NCBI GenBank assembly: GCA_910584205.1
Contig: CAJUAA010000066.1
Location: 1-8,698, forward strand
Length of the DNA: 8,698 nucleotides
Source: an uncultured Lachnospiraceae bacterium
GTDB lineage: Bacteria; Bacillota; Clostridia; Lachnospirales; Lachnospiraceae
Reading direction: 5' to 3'
The translations under genes were made by a program, and so were the position numbers. This document shows, piece after piece, positions 1 through 7,369 of this stretch. The notes under the pieces are model-generated. The model was not told where the DNA came from. It ran no database searches and saw only the letters and a list, made by a program, of their open reading frames with translations. Each line of letters begins with the position of its first letter. The stretch's first letter is position 1.

Positions 1-67
1 TTTGTATGAAAACTAAAGTATAAACCGCAAATCTAATCGGTGTTTAGTATAAAAGCCAGGAAAGAAG

Positions 68-117
68 CTGAGAAAGAATAGAGAAACGAACTGAGAAAGA
101 ACTGACAGAAATATAAT
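68..117 (+). promoter_or_regulatory. Possible promoter and direct-repeat region upstream of the symporter gene
   Basis: A TATAAT hexamer lies at 112-117, about 107 bases before the chosen symporter start. The expected -35 position (about 89-95) reads AACTGA, which is a poor match. Just upstream, CTGAGAAAGAA occurs twice exactly (68-78 and 91-101), 23 bases apart, and a degenerate third copy, CTGACAGAA, begins at 102. A good -10 with a weak -35 and repeats spaced about two helical turns apart is the arrangement expected for an activator-dependent promoter, for example an AraC-type regulator. That reading is inference. The rest of 1-224 holds only minor palindromes (TGCATGCA at 138-145; ATCCG-GAA-CGGAT at 149-161) and no gene I can support. 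Confidence 0.4.
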
Positions 118-224
118 CCGCCGCCTCGGGGGTCTGATGCATGCAGCAATCCGGAACGGATCCTCGAACCTGCCGTGGAATTGTATAGAAACATATGGAA
201 AAACAAGGAAGGGAGTCTGTTTTC

Positions 225-1607
225 ATGCAGGAAAAAACATATTTAAAATGGTATAACAAAGTGGGATATGGTTCCGGAGATATCGCTGGAAATGTGGTAT
301 ATGCATTCCTGTCCTCCTTTGTCATGATCTATCTGACCAACACCGTAGGGCTGAACCCTGGAATTGTGGGTTCTCTGATCGCCGCGTCCAAATTTTTTGA
401 CGGGGTCACGGATGTCTTCTTCGGAGCCATGATCGACAAGACAAAGACCAGGCTTGGGAAGGCCAGGCCGTGGATGCTCTACGGGTACATCGGCTGCGCG
501 GTGACGCTGGCCGCCATCTTCGCCATCCCGGTGGATCTGGGAAAGACCGCTCAGTACGCCTGGTTCTTTATCGCCTATACGCTGCTGAACGCCGTCTTTT
601 ATACGGCCAACAACATTGCCTATTCGGCGCTGACCGCCCTTGTGACGAAGAACAGCAGGGAGCGGGTGCAGATGGGCTCCTGCCGGTTCATCTTTGCCTT
701 TGGCACCAGCCTTCTGATTCAGTCCATTACCATCGGGGCGGTGGCGTATTTCGGCGGCGGCGCCGCGGGCTGGCGGACCGTAGCCATCATCTATTCCCTG
801 GTGGGGCTGGCGGTCAATACGGTATCCGTTCTGTCGGTAAAGGAACTTTCGGAGGAAGAGCTGAACGAGTCTGCGGAAGAAACCGGGGCAGAGACGGAGG
901 AAAAGTACGGACTGGTCGCGGCGGCGAAGCTTCTGGTGTCCAACCGGTTCTATCTGATGATCTGCGGAGTCTATATTCTTCAGCAGGTGTACGGCGCCAT
1001 GCTCAACATGGGTATCTACTATATGACCTATGTATTGAAAAATGAGAACCTGTACGGCGTATTTTCCTGGGCGATCAACATTCCGCTGATCGCGGCGCTG
1101 GTGGTGACGCCTTCGCTGGTGACCAGATGGAAAGGCATGTACCGGCTGAATCTGAGAGGCTACATGCTCGGTACCTTCGGGCGTGCCATGGTGGTGGTGG
1201 CTGGTTATATGGGAAGTATTCCGCTGATGCTGCTCTTTACCGGAATCGCCGCCCTGGGGCAGGGTCCCTGGCAGGGAGACATGAATGCGGTGATTGCGTC
1301 CTGCTCCGAATATACGTACCTGACGCAGCGCAAACGGGTGGACGGGACCATGTATTCCTGTACCTCTCTGGGGGTGAAGCTGGGCGGCGGCCTTGGGACC
1401 GCCATCGCGGGCTGGATGCTGGCAGCCAGCGGTTTTGACGGTAAGCTGGCCGTGCAGTCCCCGTCGTGTATTGCCATGCTCTACTTTATGTATCTGTGGA
1501 TTCCGATGTTTATCAATCTGGTGATTACCTTCATACTCTCGAAGATGAACGTGGAGGAAACCAACGAGAAGCTGAAGAAGGAGATGGGAATCGAATCTGC
1601 CGTATAA
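225..1607 (+). CDS. GPH-family (MelB-like) cation:sugar symporter, MFS superfamily
   Basis: This is an integral membrane transporter of the glycoside-pentoside-hexuronide:cation symporter family, expected to import a glycoside, oligosaccharide or uronide with Na+ or H+. I chose the ATG at 225 (460 residues) because AAGGAAGGGAG at 205-214 is well placed for it; an in-frame ATG at 195 lacks such a site. Visible family marks are GYGSGD (residues 14-19), the D59-xxx-D63 pair matching the cation-binding Asp55/Asp59 of MelB, D71 followed by RLGKARPW (76-83), and a charged central loop rich in Glu (about 206-226) between the sixth and seventh membrane segments. The rest is hydrophobic and fits 12 helices, and the length is normal. 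The gene stands alone, with no glycosidase or regulator beside it here, so the substrate cannot be named. The family call is firm. Confidence 0.93.
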   Translation: MQEKTYLKWYNKVGYGSGDIAGNVVYAFLSSFVMIYLTNTVGLNPGIVGSLIAASKFFDGVTDVFFGAMIDKTKTRLGKARPWMLYGYIGCAVTLAAIFAIPVDLGKTAQYAWFFIAYTLLNAVFYTANNIAYSALTALVTKNSRERVQMGSCRFIFAFGTSLLIQSITIGAVAYFGGGAAGWRTVAIIYSLVGLAVNTVSVLSVKELSEEELNESAEETGAETEEKYGLVAAAKLLVSNRFYLMICGVYILQQVYGAMLNMGIYYMTYVLKNENLYGVFSWAINIPLIAALVVTPSLVTRWKGMYRLNLRGYMLGTFGRAMVVVAGYMGSIPLMLLFTGIAALGQGPWQGDMNAVIASCSEYTYLTQRKRVDGTMYSCTSLGVKLGGGLGTAIAGWMLAASGFDGKLAVQSPSCIAMLYFMYLWIPMFINLVITFILSKMNVEETNEKLKKEMGIESAV

Positions 1608-1611
1608 AGAA

Positions 1612-1658
1612 AAAAAGCGCCGCCTCGCGGGAATCTGTTCCCTGAGGCGGCGCTTTTT
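1612..1658 (+). terminator. Strong intrinsic terminator after the symporter gene
   Basis: A perfect 15-base inverted repeat (1612-1626 pairing with 1644-1658) has the GC core GCGCCGCCTC/GAGGCGGCGC flanked by an A run and a T run. Its apex contains a second stem, GGGAA-TCTG-TTCCC (1629-1642), stacked on the main one. It starts four bases after the symporter stop codon. Because the A run on the left is also a T run on the other strand, the structure should terminate in both directions. It isolates the symporter from the downstream cassette. Confidence 0.93.
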
Positions 1659-1665
1659 GGCATAA

Positions 1666-1684
1666 AATCTCATTTTGTGAGATT
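1666..1684 (+). promoter_or_regulatory. Inverted repeat, candidate operator for the Xre-type regulator
   Basis: AATCTCA (1666-1672) and TGAGATT (1678-1684) form a perfect 7-base inverted repeat around TTTTG, ending six bases before the -35 box of the following promoter. A related half-site, TGAG-TTATG, recurs at 1692-1700 overlapping the -35 box (compare TGAGATTATG at 1678-1687). Xre-type proteins commonly bind such palindromes at their own promoter, so autoregulation is likely but inferred. No T run follows, so this is not a terminator. Confidence 0.5.
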
Positions 1685-1690
1685 ATGTTC

Positions 1691-1718
1691 TTGAGTTATG
1701 AAGAAGGTGGTGTATAAT
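1691..1718 (+). promoter_or_regulatory. Sigma-A-type promoter of the Xre/peptidase/PIN-like operon
   Basis: TTGAGT (1691-1696) and TATAAT (1713-1718) are separated by 16 bases. The predicted transcription start near 1725 gives a leader of about 47 bases before the ATG at 1772. It lies between the symporter terminator and the first cassette gene, so the cassette has its own transcription signal. Confidence 0.72.
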
Positions 1719-1771
1719 AAAAGACAGAAGAACAGGGTATGGAATATGGTGAAAAAGGAGAATGCGCCAGC

Positions 1772-2143
1772 ATGACAAAATTTATCGAAAATGTAAATCT
1801 TTATCTGTCGCAAATGAAGATCAAACAGACCTATGTCAGTTTCAAAAGCGGAATTAATGAGAAGAAACTGTCCCGCATTCTGACAGGAATACAGGATGTG
1901 AACAGCAGGGATATGGAGAAGATCGCGGATGCGCTGGGGCAAAATACGGGGTTTTTTCTCAGCGATTCATTTTCGGTGCCTGCTGTTTCGGATTTCATGC
2001 GGGAGAAAATTGCATTTTATGCCGGAGAACCAACTGCAGAGCAGGAAGAGACTGCTGAAAAACTGTTTCAGCTGATGGAAAATATAGATGAAGTCATGAG
2101 CGCGAAGAGTCGTTTTTTAAATATGTCCGGGAGCAGCAGATGA
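1772..2143 (+). CDS. Xre-type helix-turn-helix regulator / putative antitoxin
   Basis: This is a small DNA-binding protein of 123 residues. The ATG at 1772 is preferred because AAAAGGAG ends 11 bases before it; an in-frame ATG at 1739 would add 11 residues but has no good ribosome binding site. Residues about 6-60 look like a lambda-repressor-like fold: helices around NVNLYLSQ, a turn and recognition helix in the SGINEKKLSRILTG segment (25-39), then MEKIADALG (48-56), the usual closing helix. The C-terminal part (about 75-112) is a Glu-rich predicted helix that could carry dimerisation or the peptidase target. Its stop overlaps the start of the peptidase gene (ATGA), so the two are translationally coupled. 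The likely role is repressor of its own operon, cleaved by the neighbouring peptidase. The DNA-binding class is fairly sure; the antitoxin role is inferred from context. Confidence 0.78.
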   Translation: MTKFIENVNLYLSQMKIKQTYVSFKSGINEKKLSRILTGIQDVNSRDMEKIADALGQNTGFFLSDSFSVPAVSDFMREKIAFYAGEPTAEQEETAEKLFQLMENIDEVMSAKSRFLNMSGSSR

Positions 2144-2943
2144 AGATTGAACGTTTGAAAAAAATCATTGCATACAGCCACCTCCATAAAGAAGAGACAG
2201 AGGCGAAGGTAAAGCATTTTTATTCCTGTGCAGGGATGAACAGTGAACAGGAGGTGAGGAATATTGTTCAGATTATAAAATCATCCTTTTTAAAAAAAGG
2301 ATATTTTGTTCTGGAGATTCCGTTTGCAGATGAAGAGATCGGCGCGCTGTCTTATAAAGGGGACGCGCTGAGCTATATTGTGCTGAATACGTCTCTGCCT
2401 GAGGTAAATCGGAATTTTGCCCTCTGTCATGAGATTTATCATGTTTTTTATCAGGAAAGCGGTCTCCGGTCAAAAGTAGAATTTTCCAGAGACTGCCATG
2501 ATGAGGATGAGGAAGAATTTGCGGCCAATCTGTTTGCCGGGACTCTGTTGATGCCGGAGACAGGCTTTCGATTTATGTACAATAAATTTAAAGGAGAATC
2601 GGACGGAAGCGAATGGGACATCTGCCTCCGTCTGATGAGCTACTATCAGGTACCCTATATGGCGGCTCTGGTCCGGTGCTGCGAGCTTGGCCTGCCTGCT
2701 TCCGGAACGGTCTCTGAGAAGCTGCTGCATGCGGATCGGGATGCCGTCAGATCGGGGCTGGCCAGACGCTGGCTGGACGTCAGCATTCTGGACGCGACAA
2801 AAAGGGATGATTATGCGCATCTGGAAGAGATGGTGGCGCAGATTGGAAGAGAGTATGTTCGGGATTCCTATATAAATGAAAGGACACTGCGGAAAGTGTT
2901 GCAGAACATACGTTCCCTCTATTCTGATATAAAGGGGGAGTGA
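2140..2943 (+). CDS. ImmA/IrrE-family zinc metallopeptidase (DUF955)
   Basis: This cytoplasmic zinc peptidase of 267 residues has the HExxH signature HEIYH at residues 97-101. It is followed by an acidic stretch (121-126) and EFAANLFAGTLLMP (126-139), the hallmark second motif of the ImmA/IrrE family that supplies the third metal ligand. ImmA of ICEBs1 and IrrE/PprI of Deinococcus are known to cleave Xre-type repressors and so induce their targets. The residues after the motif (LRLMSYYQVPYMAALVRC) fit the family's usual helical tail. The last 70 residues are charged, helical and unassigned. The start at 2140 has GGGAG six bases upstream and overlaps the Xre stop; the next gene begins three bases after this stop. 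The family is clear, but cleavage of the adjacent Xre protein is inference from gene order. Confidence 0.88.
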   Translation: MKIERLKKIIAYSHLHKEETEAKVKHFYSCAGMNSEQEVRNIVQIIKSSFLKKGYFVLEIPFADEEIGALSYKGDALSYIVLNTSLPEVNRNFALCHEIYHVFYQESGLRSKVEFSRDCHDEDEEEFAANLFAGTLLMPETGFRFMYNKFKGESDGSEWDICLRLMSYYQVPYMAALVRCCELGLPASGTVSEKLLHADRDAVRSGLARRWLDVSILDATKRDDYAHLEEMVAQIGREYVRDSYINERTLRKVLQNIRSLYSDIKGE

Positions 2944-2946
2944 CGT

Positions 2947-3882
2947 ATGGCGACGGTCTATACAGAGATCCCTCTCAATTTCCATGAGATTGCCGATGAT
3001 GTGATTACGGATACAAAAGAAATTTCAGCCGGGATTTTCAGAAGCAGGACATGCTGTTTTTATGATGCCTGTTCCTTTCGAAGGCATGCGAAGCTGGAAA
3101 AAGAGGCAGCGGATTTTCTATTTGAATATGTGAAAAGGCAGGAAGGGCTTTTTATCATTACAAGATGTATATTGATGGAGCTGGCATCCCACAGCGGTGT
3201 CCTGAACGAAGAATACATACAATATATAAAAATCATTCGGAGGGCCGGCATCAATATACTGCTTATGTATGAGGAAGATTTGTTTACTGTGATGGATGTC
3301 TGTTTTGGAGCGAACGCAGTGATCAACAGCTATCTGTCCTGGGCGGTAAGGATGATAAAAAATCCGGTGAGTACCATTACGGATACATGGAATCAGAACG
3401 GGAAGCTGAGGGAGGAAATCATCAGGGGAAAAAATGCAGAAAGCCGGGAGATATACCGAAGATTTTTTTCTGCGGTTCGGAATCATAAAGAATCCGGAGA
3501 CAATCTGGGGGAAGAGCTGCTGTCAGTCTGTCTGCATATATTGTCCCATATTCCGGGAGAGGAGGACGGAAAGTTCTGTATTTTTACAGATGACAAAGGA
3601 GCGGCAGGGAAGATCGCTGCATTATTTCAGAGGACAGCCAGGCAGTTCCGCGGAAAAAGAATCGTTATCTTCAGTACGCCCAGACTGGTGCAGGTGATGT
3701 ATCACGAAGGCATTCTGACAGATAAGGAATCTGTAAAAATGATTCTGAGCACAGGCAGCCATGAAAAAATAAAGGTACTGGGAACCAGGCTTTACGATTT
3801 GTGGAGCCGGGAGATGACAATAGACTGCGGGGAACTCACAGATCTGATCGTACAGCCAAATGGAATCAACATTACATTTTAG
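2947..3882 (+). CDS. PIN-like nuclease candidate, 311 residues, third gene of the cassette
   Basis: No family is recognised with certainty. The protein has the order of acidic residues expected in a PIN domain: D40 in the strand CCFYDACSF, E78 in ILMELAS, E189/E190 in NLGEELLSV, and D215/D216 in the strand CIFTDDKGA. Each lies at the end of a hydrophobic strand or in a helix, as in PIN RNases. An insert of about 100 residues separates the second and third acidic sites, and about 95 residues follow the last, so it is about twice the usual size of a PIN toxin. AGGGGGAG (2933-2940) lies six bases before the ATG, and the gene is three bases after the peptidase stop. In this position a PIN-like protein would be the toxic or effector RNase controlled by the Xre/peptidase pair. 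DUF4411-type PIN proteins near ImmA/IrrE genes are a possible distant precedent. No signal peptide or membrane segment is evident. Confidence 0.62.
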   Translation: MATVYTEIPLNFHEIADDVITDTKEISAGIFRSRTCCFYDACSFRRHAKLEKEAADFLFEYVKRQEGLFIITRCILMELASHSGVLNEEYIQYIKIIRRAGINILLMYEEDLFTVMDVCFGANAVINSYLSWAVRMIKNPVSTITDTWNQNGKLREEIIRGKNAESREIYRRFFSAVRNHKESGDNLGEELLSVCLHILSHIPGEEDGKFCIFTDDKGAAGKIAALFQRTARQFRGKRIVIFSTPRLVQVMYHEGILTDKESVKMILSTGSHEKIKVLGTRLYDLWSREMTIDCGELTDLIVQPNGINITF

Positions 3883-3920
3883 CCAAAGAAAGAACAGAAA
3901 CAAAAGGAGCATCCACCATT

Positions 3921-6900
3921 ATGATCGTACAGAAATTAAAGGAAAACAGCATTCGAGAGGAATATTTTGCACTGATCCGGCTGTCGAAGGCAAACCGGGA
4001 GATCGCGGAGCGTTATCTGGATCTGGATCAGCCGGAGGAGCCGGAGCTTTTCGCAGGGATCGAGCATCAGGATCTGGCCTCTTCCGTCCACTGGATCGAG
4101 GCGAAGGCGGATTATGTGAAATGGCTTCAGAAAAAGAAACGGACCGGGGAGCTGGAGCGGCTGGTCCGCCTGCTTGCGGAGGTGGGCGGGTCCACCGCCT
4201 GGAAGCCGCTGACCAGTTATGAATATGCAGCCCGCCCGGAAGCGCTTGAGAAGCTGCTGGATTATCTGAAAGGGCCTGAGGCAAAGGCGCAGAAGGCAGC
4301 GCTGCGGGCGGGGCTTGGTGCGCTGTCCCTGCTTCTGGGAAGGCCGGAGGATGTAAGGGAGGTGTGCGGGGCCGGGCCGGAGGATCCGCACACCTTTCTG
4401 GATGCGCTGCGGTACTGCGGCAGCCGCGGCTGTATGCCCGGTTCGGAGCAGGAGCAGAATGCGTACATGCTCCTTCAGGCCATGTACCTGCACCATACGG
4501 AAGCGGGCGCCGCGCCGGAGGTGGCGTGCGATCTGGAGGACCGTCTGACGGCGGCCATGGAAGATGTGATGCCGTTTGAACGGCGGGAGCTTGCCTGCAT
4601 TCGGGAGTTTGCCCGGACGGCGGGCCGGGAGACGCCGTTTCCGAACCGGATCCTGTCCATCTACGGCCAGAGACGGACCGGGACCAACAGACCGGCGCTT
4701 ATCTCTGCCTGCGCGTTTCTGGCGCTTCGGCATTCCGCGCGTTTTGAAATCCTGCTGCGGCTGACGGCGGCCATCGATTACCGATATCAGGGGAGAAATC
4801 TCATGCTGTCCACCTGCATGGGCGTGGCGGAGGAAGGTTATTTTGACGCCCATATGGAGCAGCTGGAAGACATGCTGCCGATTCCGGATGAAAATTATAT
4901 CATCTGGTGTCTGGAGTACGGGTATACGAAGGCGGTGGAGCGCATGGCGGCCAAGTGCCCGGACGGTATCCGGGAAGCGGCTGCAAAAGCGGACTCGAAA
5001 CTGTACCGGGAGCTGATGGAAATCATACAGAAGACCGATACGGACATCAGCGGAGAACTGAGCGTGGATTACCAGAAGACATACCGCGACAAAATCACGT
5101 CGGAGATGGTGTCAAGGGTCAGTCCGGGAAGGGCGGAGGCGAAGGAATATCTTCTTGGAAACTGCCCGGTGGAGACGCTGGAGTCCTGCATCAGGGAGTG
5201 GGGGTCCGATCTGTATGAAGAAAGGGAAATGTATGAGCGGCTGAACATCCTGAAAAGGATGGACCCGCCCATGTACCGGCGGGGAATCGTACTGGAGGCG
5301 CTTCGGAAGATGGCGGGGTATTTTGCACACTGGCCGATCTTCGATCAGGAGCCGGGCGTGCAGGACGAGTATGCGCTTCTGACGGATGCGCGGCAGATGG
5401 ACGGGATCCTGGAGGTATTTGCGGAGGAAGGCGTCCCGGTCCGCTGTCAGATGGAAGCGCTGGGCGGCATGGGGGACTGTCTGGATAAAAAGAGAAAGGC
5501 GAAGTATCTGGACCGGTGCGTGGAGCTTTTTGTCCGGAGAGGAAACGAGGCGGGCGCAGAGCGGTGGAAGGAAGAGATGGCGCGGACCGTCCGGGAGGGG
5601 AGCCCTTCCGCGTGCTGCCTGGGCCTTCGGGTACTGGAGCAGTCCGGCGGCGATAGGTACCGGGACCTGTTCCTCTCCTGCGCCGGAGGCGGCACGAAGC
5701 AGGTTCGTACTCTGCTGGCCGGTATCTGCAGGAAATACCGGGACTGGATGCCGGAGGTGCTGGGGCTTCTGGCGTCCAAAAAGGTGAAAGAACGGGAGTT
5801 CGCCGTTCTGCTTCTGGAAGAGTGGGGAGATCCGTCCTGCCTGGAAGCGGTCTGGACGGCGCTTTCGCGGGAGAAAAATAAAAAGCTGGCGTCGTCCCTT
5901 CAGGAGCTTCTGGCGGAGCTTAAGCAGGAGGCGGACGGCGCGGACGCAGAGCAGTCCGGCCGGGCAAAGCGGACGGAGGAAAAGCTGGCGTCGGAAATCT
6001 ACAAAGGAAGCAGAAAGAAAAAGGTGGAGTGGGTTCAGAGCCTGTCTCTGCCGGAGGTGCACCGCCCGGATGGAGAATCTGCTTCGGAAGCGTATCTTTT
6101 TGCCATACTGACTGCTTATGCGTCCATGGATTTCCCGGGCGTCAACGAGGACGCAGGCCGTCTGGCGGCGGCGCTGGCGCCGGAAGAGCTTTCGGACTGG
6201 ATGCTGGCGCTGTATGAGGGATGGCTGTCCGCCGGGGCGGAGGCAAAAAAACGCTGGGTGCTCTATGCCGTTTCCATTCACGGCGGAAAGGCCGCGGTGC
6301 CGGTGCTCCACCGCCAGATCAAGGACTGGGCGGAACATTCCCGGGGCGCCATGGCGGCGGAGGCCGTCCACGCTCTGGCGCTGAACGGCAGTCCGGAGGC
6401 GCTGTGCCTGGTGGACCAGATGTCGAGAAAATTCCGGTTCCGTCAGGTAAAGAACGCGGCGGGAGAGGCTTTGACGCATGCGGCGGCGGCTCTTGGCATC
6501 AGCCGGGAAGAGCTGGAGGATCGCCTGGTGCCGGCGGATCTGGAAGGAATGACGAAAAAGCAGCAGAAGGATCTGACCGCCAGCCAGAAGCTTCGTCTGG
6601 AGCAGGCGATGCTTAAGGCGCGCTTCTGGGAGCCACAGAAATGGCGGGAGCTGTTCGTGGAGCGTCCGCTTCTGCGTCCGTTTGCCGTGGGGCTGGTCTG
6701 GGGCGTATATGAAGGAGAGAAGCGGAAGGGCGCTTTCCGGTATATGGACGACGGCACGTTCAACACCGCGGAGGGAGAGGAATATCCGTTCCCGGAATCC
6801 GGGCAGATCGGACTTGTACATCCATTGGAGTTGTCCGGGGAAGAGCTTGCCGCATGGCGGGAGCAGTTCTCGGATTATGAGATCACCCAGCCGCTGGAGC

Positions 6901-7298
6901 AGCTTTGGCGTCCGGTCTTCCGGCTGGAAGAGAAAGAAATGGAAGAACTGGCGTTTGACTGTCTGGAGGACAGGACGTTGAACGGACTGACCCTGTCCGG
7001 AAGGCTTCTCAAGATGGGATGGGTCCGCGGCGAGATTCAGGACGCGGGATTTTTTGAAAACTATTACCGGGCCGACGGGGAGTTCGGCGCGGAGCTGACT
7101 TTCTCCGGCTGCTCGGTGGGACTGGAAAATGAGGAAGTGACGATCGGAAAGCTGTATTTCCATCGGTTTGCTCCTGCAGAGCAGGGCGGCGGGGCGCATC
7201 CTGCGTTTCAGAAGGAAACCCGGTGTCCGCTGAAGGATGCGGCTCCCCGGTATTTCAGCGAAATCGTGCGGCAGGCGTCGGCGGCAGCAGGCGCGTGA
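3921..7298 (+). CDS. DUF4132 domain protein with HEAT-like helical repeats
   Basis: This is a large, probably cytoplasmic protein of 1125 residues with no signal peptide or membrane helix. The frame is open from 3801, but the ATG at 3921 is preferred: AAAGGAG ends 11 bases before it, and the earlier start lies inside the PIN-like gene. Most of the chain is helical; residues about 625-665 and 775-860 look like HEAT/armadillo-type units. From about residue 860 it matches the DUF4132 pattern: ISREELEDRLVPA, RFWEPQKW near 900, a hydrophobic segment ending GLVWGVY, LVHPLEL, WREQFSDYEITQPLEQLWRPVF, and a C-terminal GWVRGE segment. DUF4132 occurs in E. coli YehI/MolR-type proteins, linked there to MoxR-type ATPase and VWA genes; its biochemical role is not established. 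It begins 38 bases after the PIN-like stop with no terminator between, so cotranscription is likely. It is far more GC-rich than the three genes before it. Confidence 0.82.
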   Translation: MIVQKLKENSIREEYFALIRLSKANREIAERYLDLDQPEEPELFAGIEHQDLASSVHWIEAKADYVKWLQKKKRTGELERLVRLLAEVGGSTAWKPLTSYEYAARPEALEKLLDYLKGPEAKAQKAALRAGLGALSLLLGRPEDVREVCGAGPEDPHTFLDALRYCGSRGCMPGSEQEQNAYMLLQAMYLHHTEAGAAPEVACDLEDRLTAAMEDVMPFERRELACIREFARTAGRETPFPNRILSIYGQRRTGTNRPALISACAFLALRHSARFEILLRLTAAIDYRYQGRNLMLSTCMGVAEEGYFDAHMEQLEDMLPIPDENYIIWCLEYGYTKAVERMAAKCPDGIREAAAKADSKLYRELMEIIQKTDTDISGELSVDYQKTYRDKITSEMVSRVSPGRAEAKEYLLGNCPVETLESCIREWGSDLYEEREMYERLNILKRMDPPMYRRGIVLEALRKMAGYFAHWPIFDQEPGVQDEYALLTDARQMDGILEVFAEEGVPVRCQMEALGGMGDCLDKKRKAKYLDRCVELFVRRGNEAGAERWKEEMARTVREGSPSACCLGLRVLEQSGGDRYRDLFLSCAGGGTKQVRTLLAGICRKYRDWMPEVLGLLASKKVKEREFAVLLLEEWGDPSCLEAVWTALSREKNKKLASSLQELLAELKQEADGADAEQSGRAKRTEEKLASEIYKGSRKKKVEWVQSLSLPEVHRPDGESASEAYLFAILTAYASMDFPGVNEDAGRLAAALAPEELSDWMLALYEGWLSAGAEAKKRWVLYAVSIHGGKAAVPVLHRQIKDWAEHSRGAMAAEAVHALALNGSPEALCLVDQMSRKFRFRQVKNAAGEALTHAAAALGISREELEDRLVPADLEGMTKKQQKDLTASQKLRLEQAMLKARFWEPQKWRELFVERPLLRPFAVGLVWGVYEGEKRKGAFRYMDDGTFNTAEGEEYPFPESGQIGLVHPLELSGEELAAWREQFSDYEITQPLEQLWRPVFRLEEKEMEELAFDCLEDRTLNGLTLSGRLLKMGWVRGEIQDAGFFENYYRADGEFGAELTFSGCSVGLENEEVTIGKLYFHRFAPAEQGGGAHPAFQKETRCPLKDAAPRYFSEIVRQASAAAGA

Positions 7299-7311
7299 GC
7301 GCGCCTGCTGC
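7284..7311 (+). repeat. Perfect 12-base hairpin around the stop codon of the DUF4132 gene
   Basis: GCAGCAGGCGCG (7284-7295) pairs exactly with CGCGCCTGCTGC (7300-7311), leaving the four-base loop TGAG that contains the TGA stop codon (7296-7298). The stem is almost entirely G/C. No T run follows (next bases CGGAGGAAGAGG), so it is not a canonical intrinsic terminator. It could stabilise the 3' end of the mRNA, slow release at the stop, or act in factor-dependent termination. These roles are inferred. Confidence 0.6.
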
Positions 7312-7369
7312 GGAGGAAGAGGCCCATGGCTGCTGCTTTGCTGTTTCTTCCGCCGGTTCGATCCATGAA

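Noticed and set aside
1612..1658. Small RNA gene in the symporter/cassette gap
   Set aside because: The structure is a simple intrinsic terminator directly after the stop codon, and no separate promoter precedes it.
243..1673. 476-residue open frame on the minus strand opposite the symporter
   Set aside because: The protein is a low-complexity His/Arg/Gln-rich sequence without family features. It also spans the terminator, and the opposite frame is a clear transporter.
3801..3920. 40-codon N-terminal extension of the DUF4132 frame
   Set aside because: It overlaps the coding sequence of the PIN-like gene, has no good ribosome binding site and reads as unrelated charged residues; the ATG at 3921 has AAAGGAG in front of it.
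3936..4853. 305-residue minus-strand open frame over the DUF4132 5' part
   Set aside because: It is another Arg/Leu/Pro-rich shadow of the GC-rich + strand gene, with no recognisable motif.
5112..7199. 695-residue open frame on the minus strand opposite the DUF4132 gene
   Set aside because: It is a GC-driven shadow: the + strand frame has recognisable DUF4132 motifs, a start with a ribosome binding site and operon context, whereas the minus frame is rich in Arg/Leu/His/Gln with no domain or ribosome binding site.
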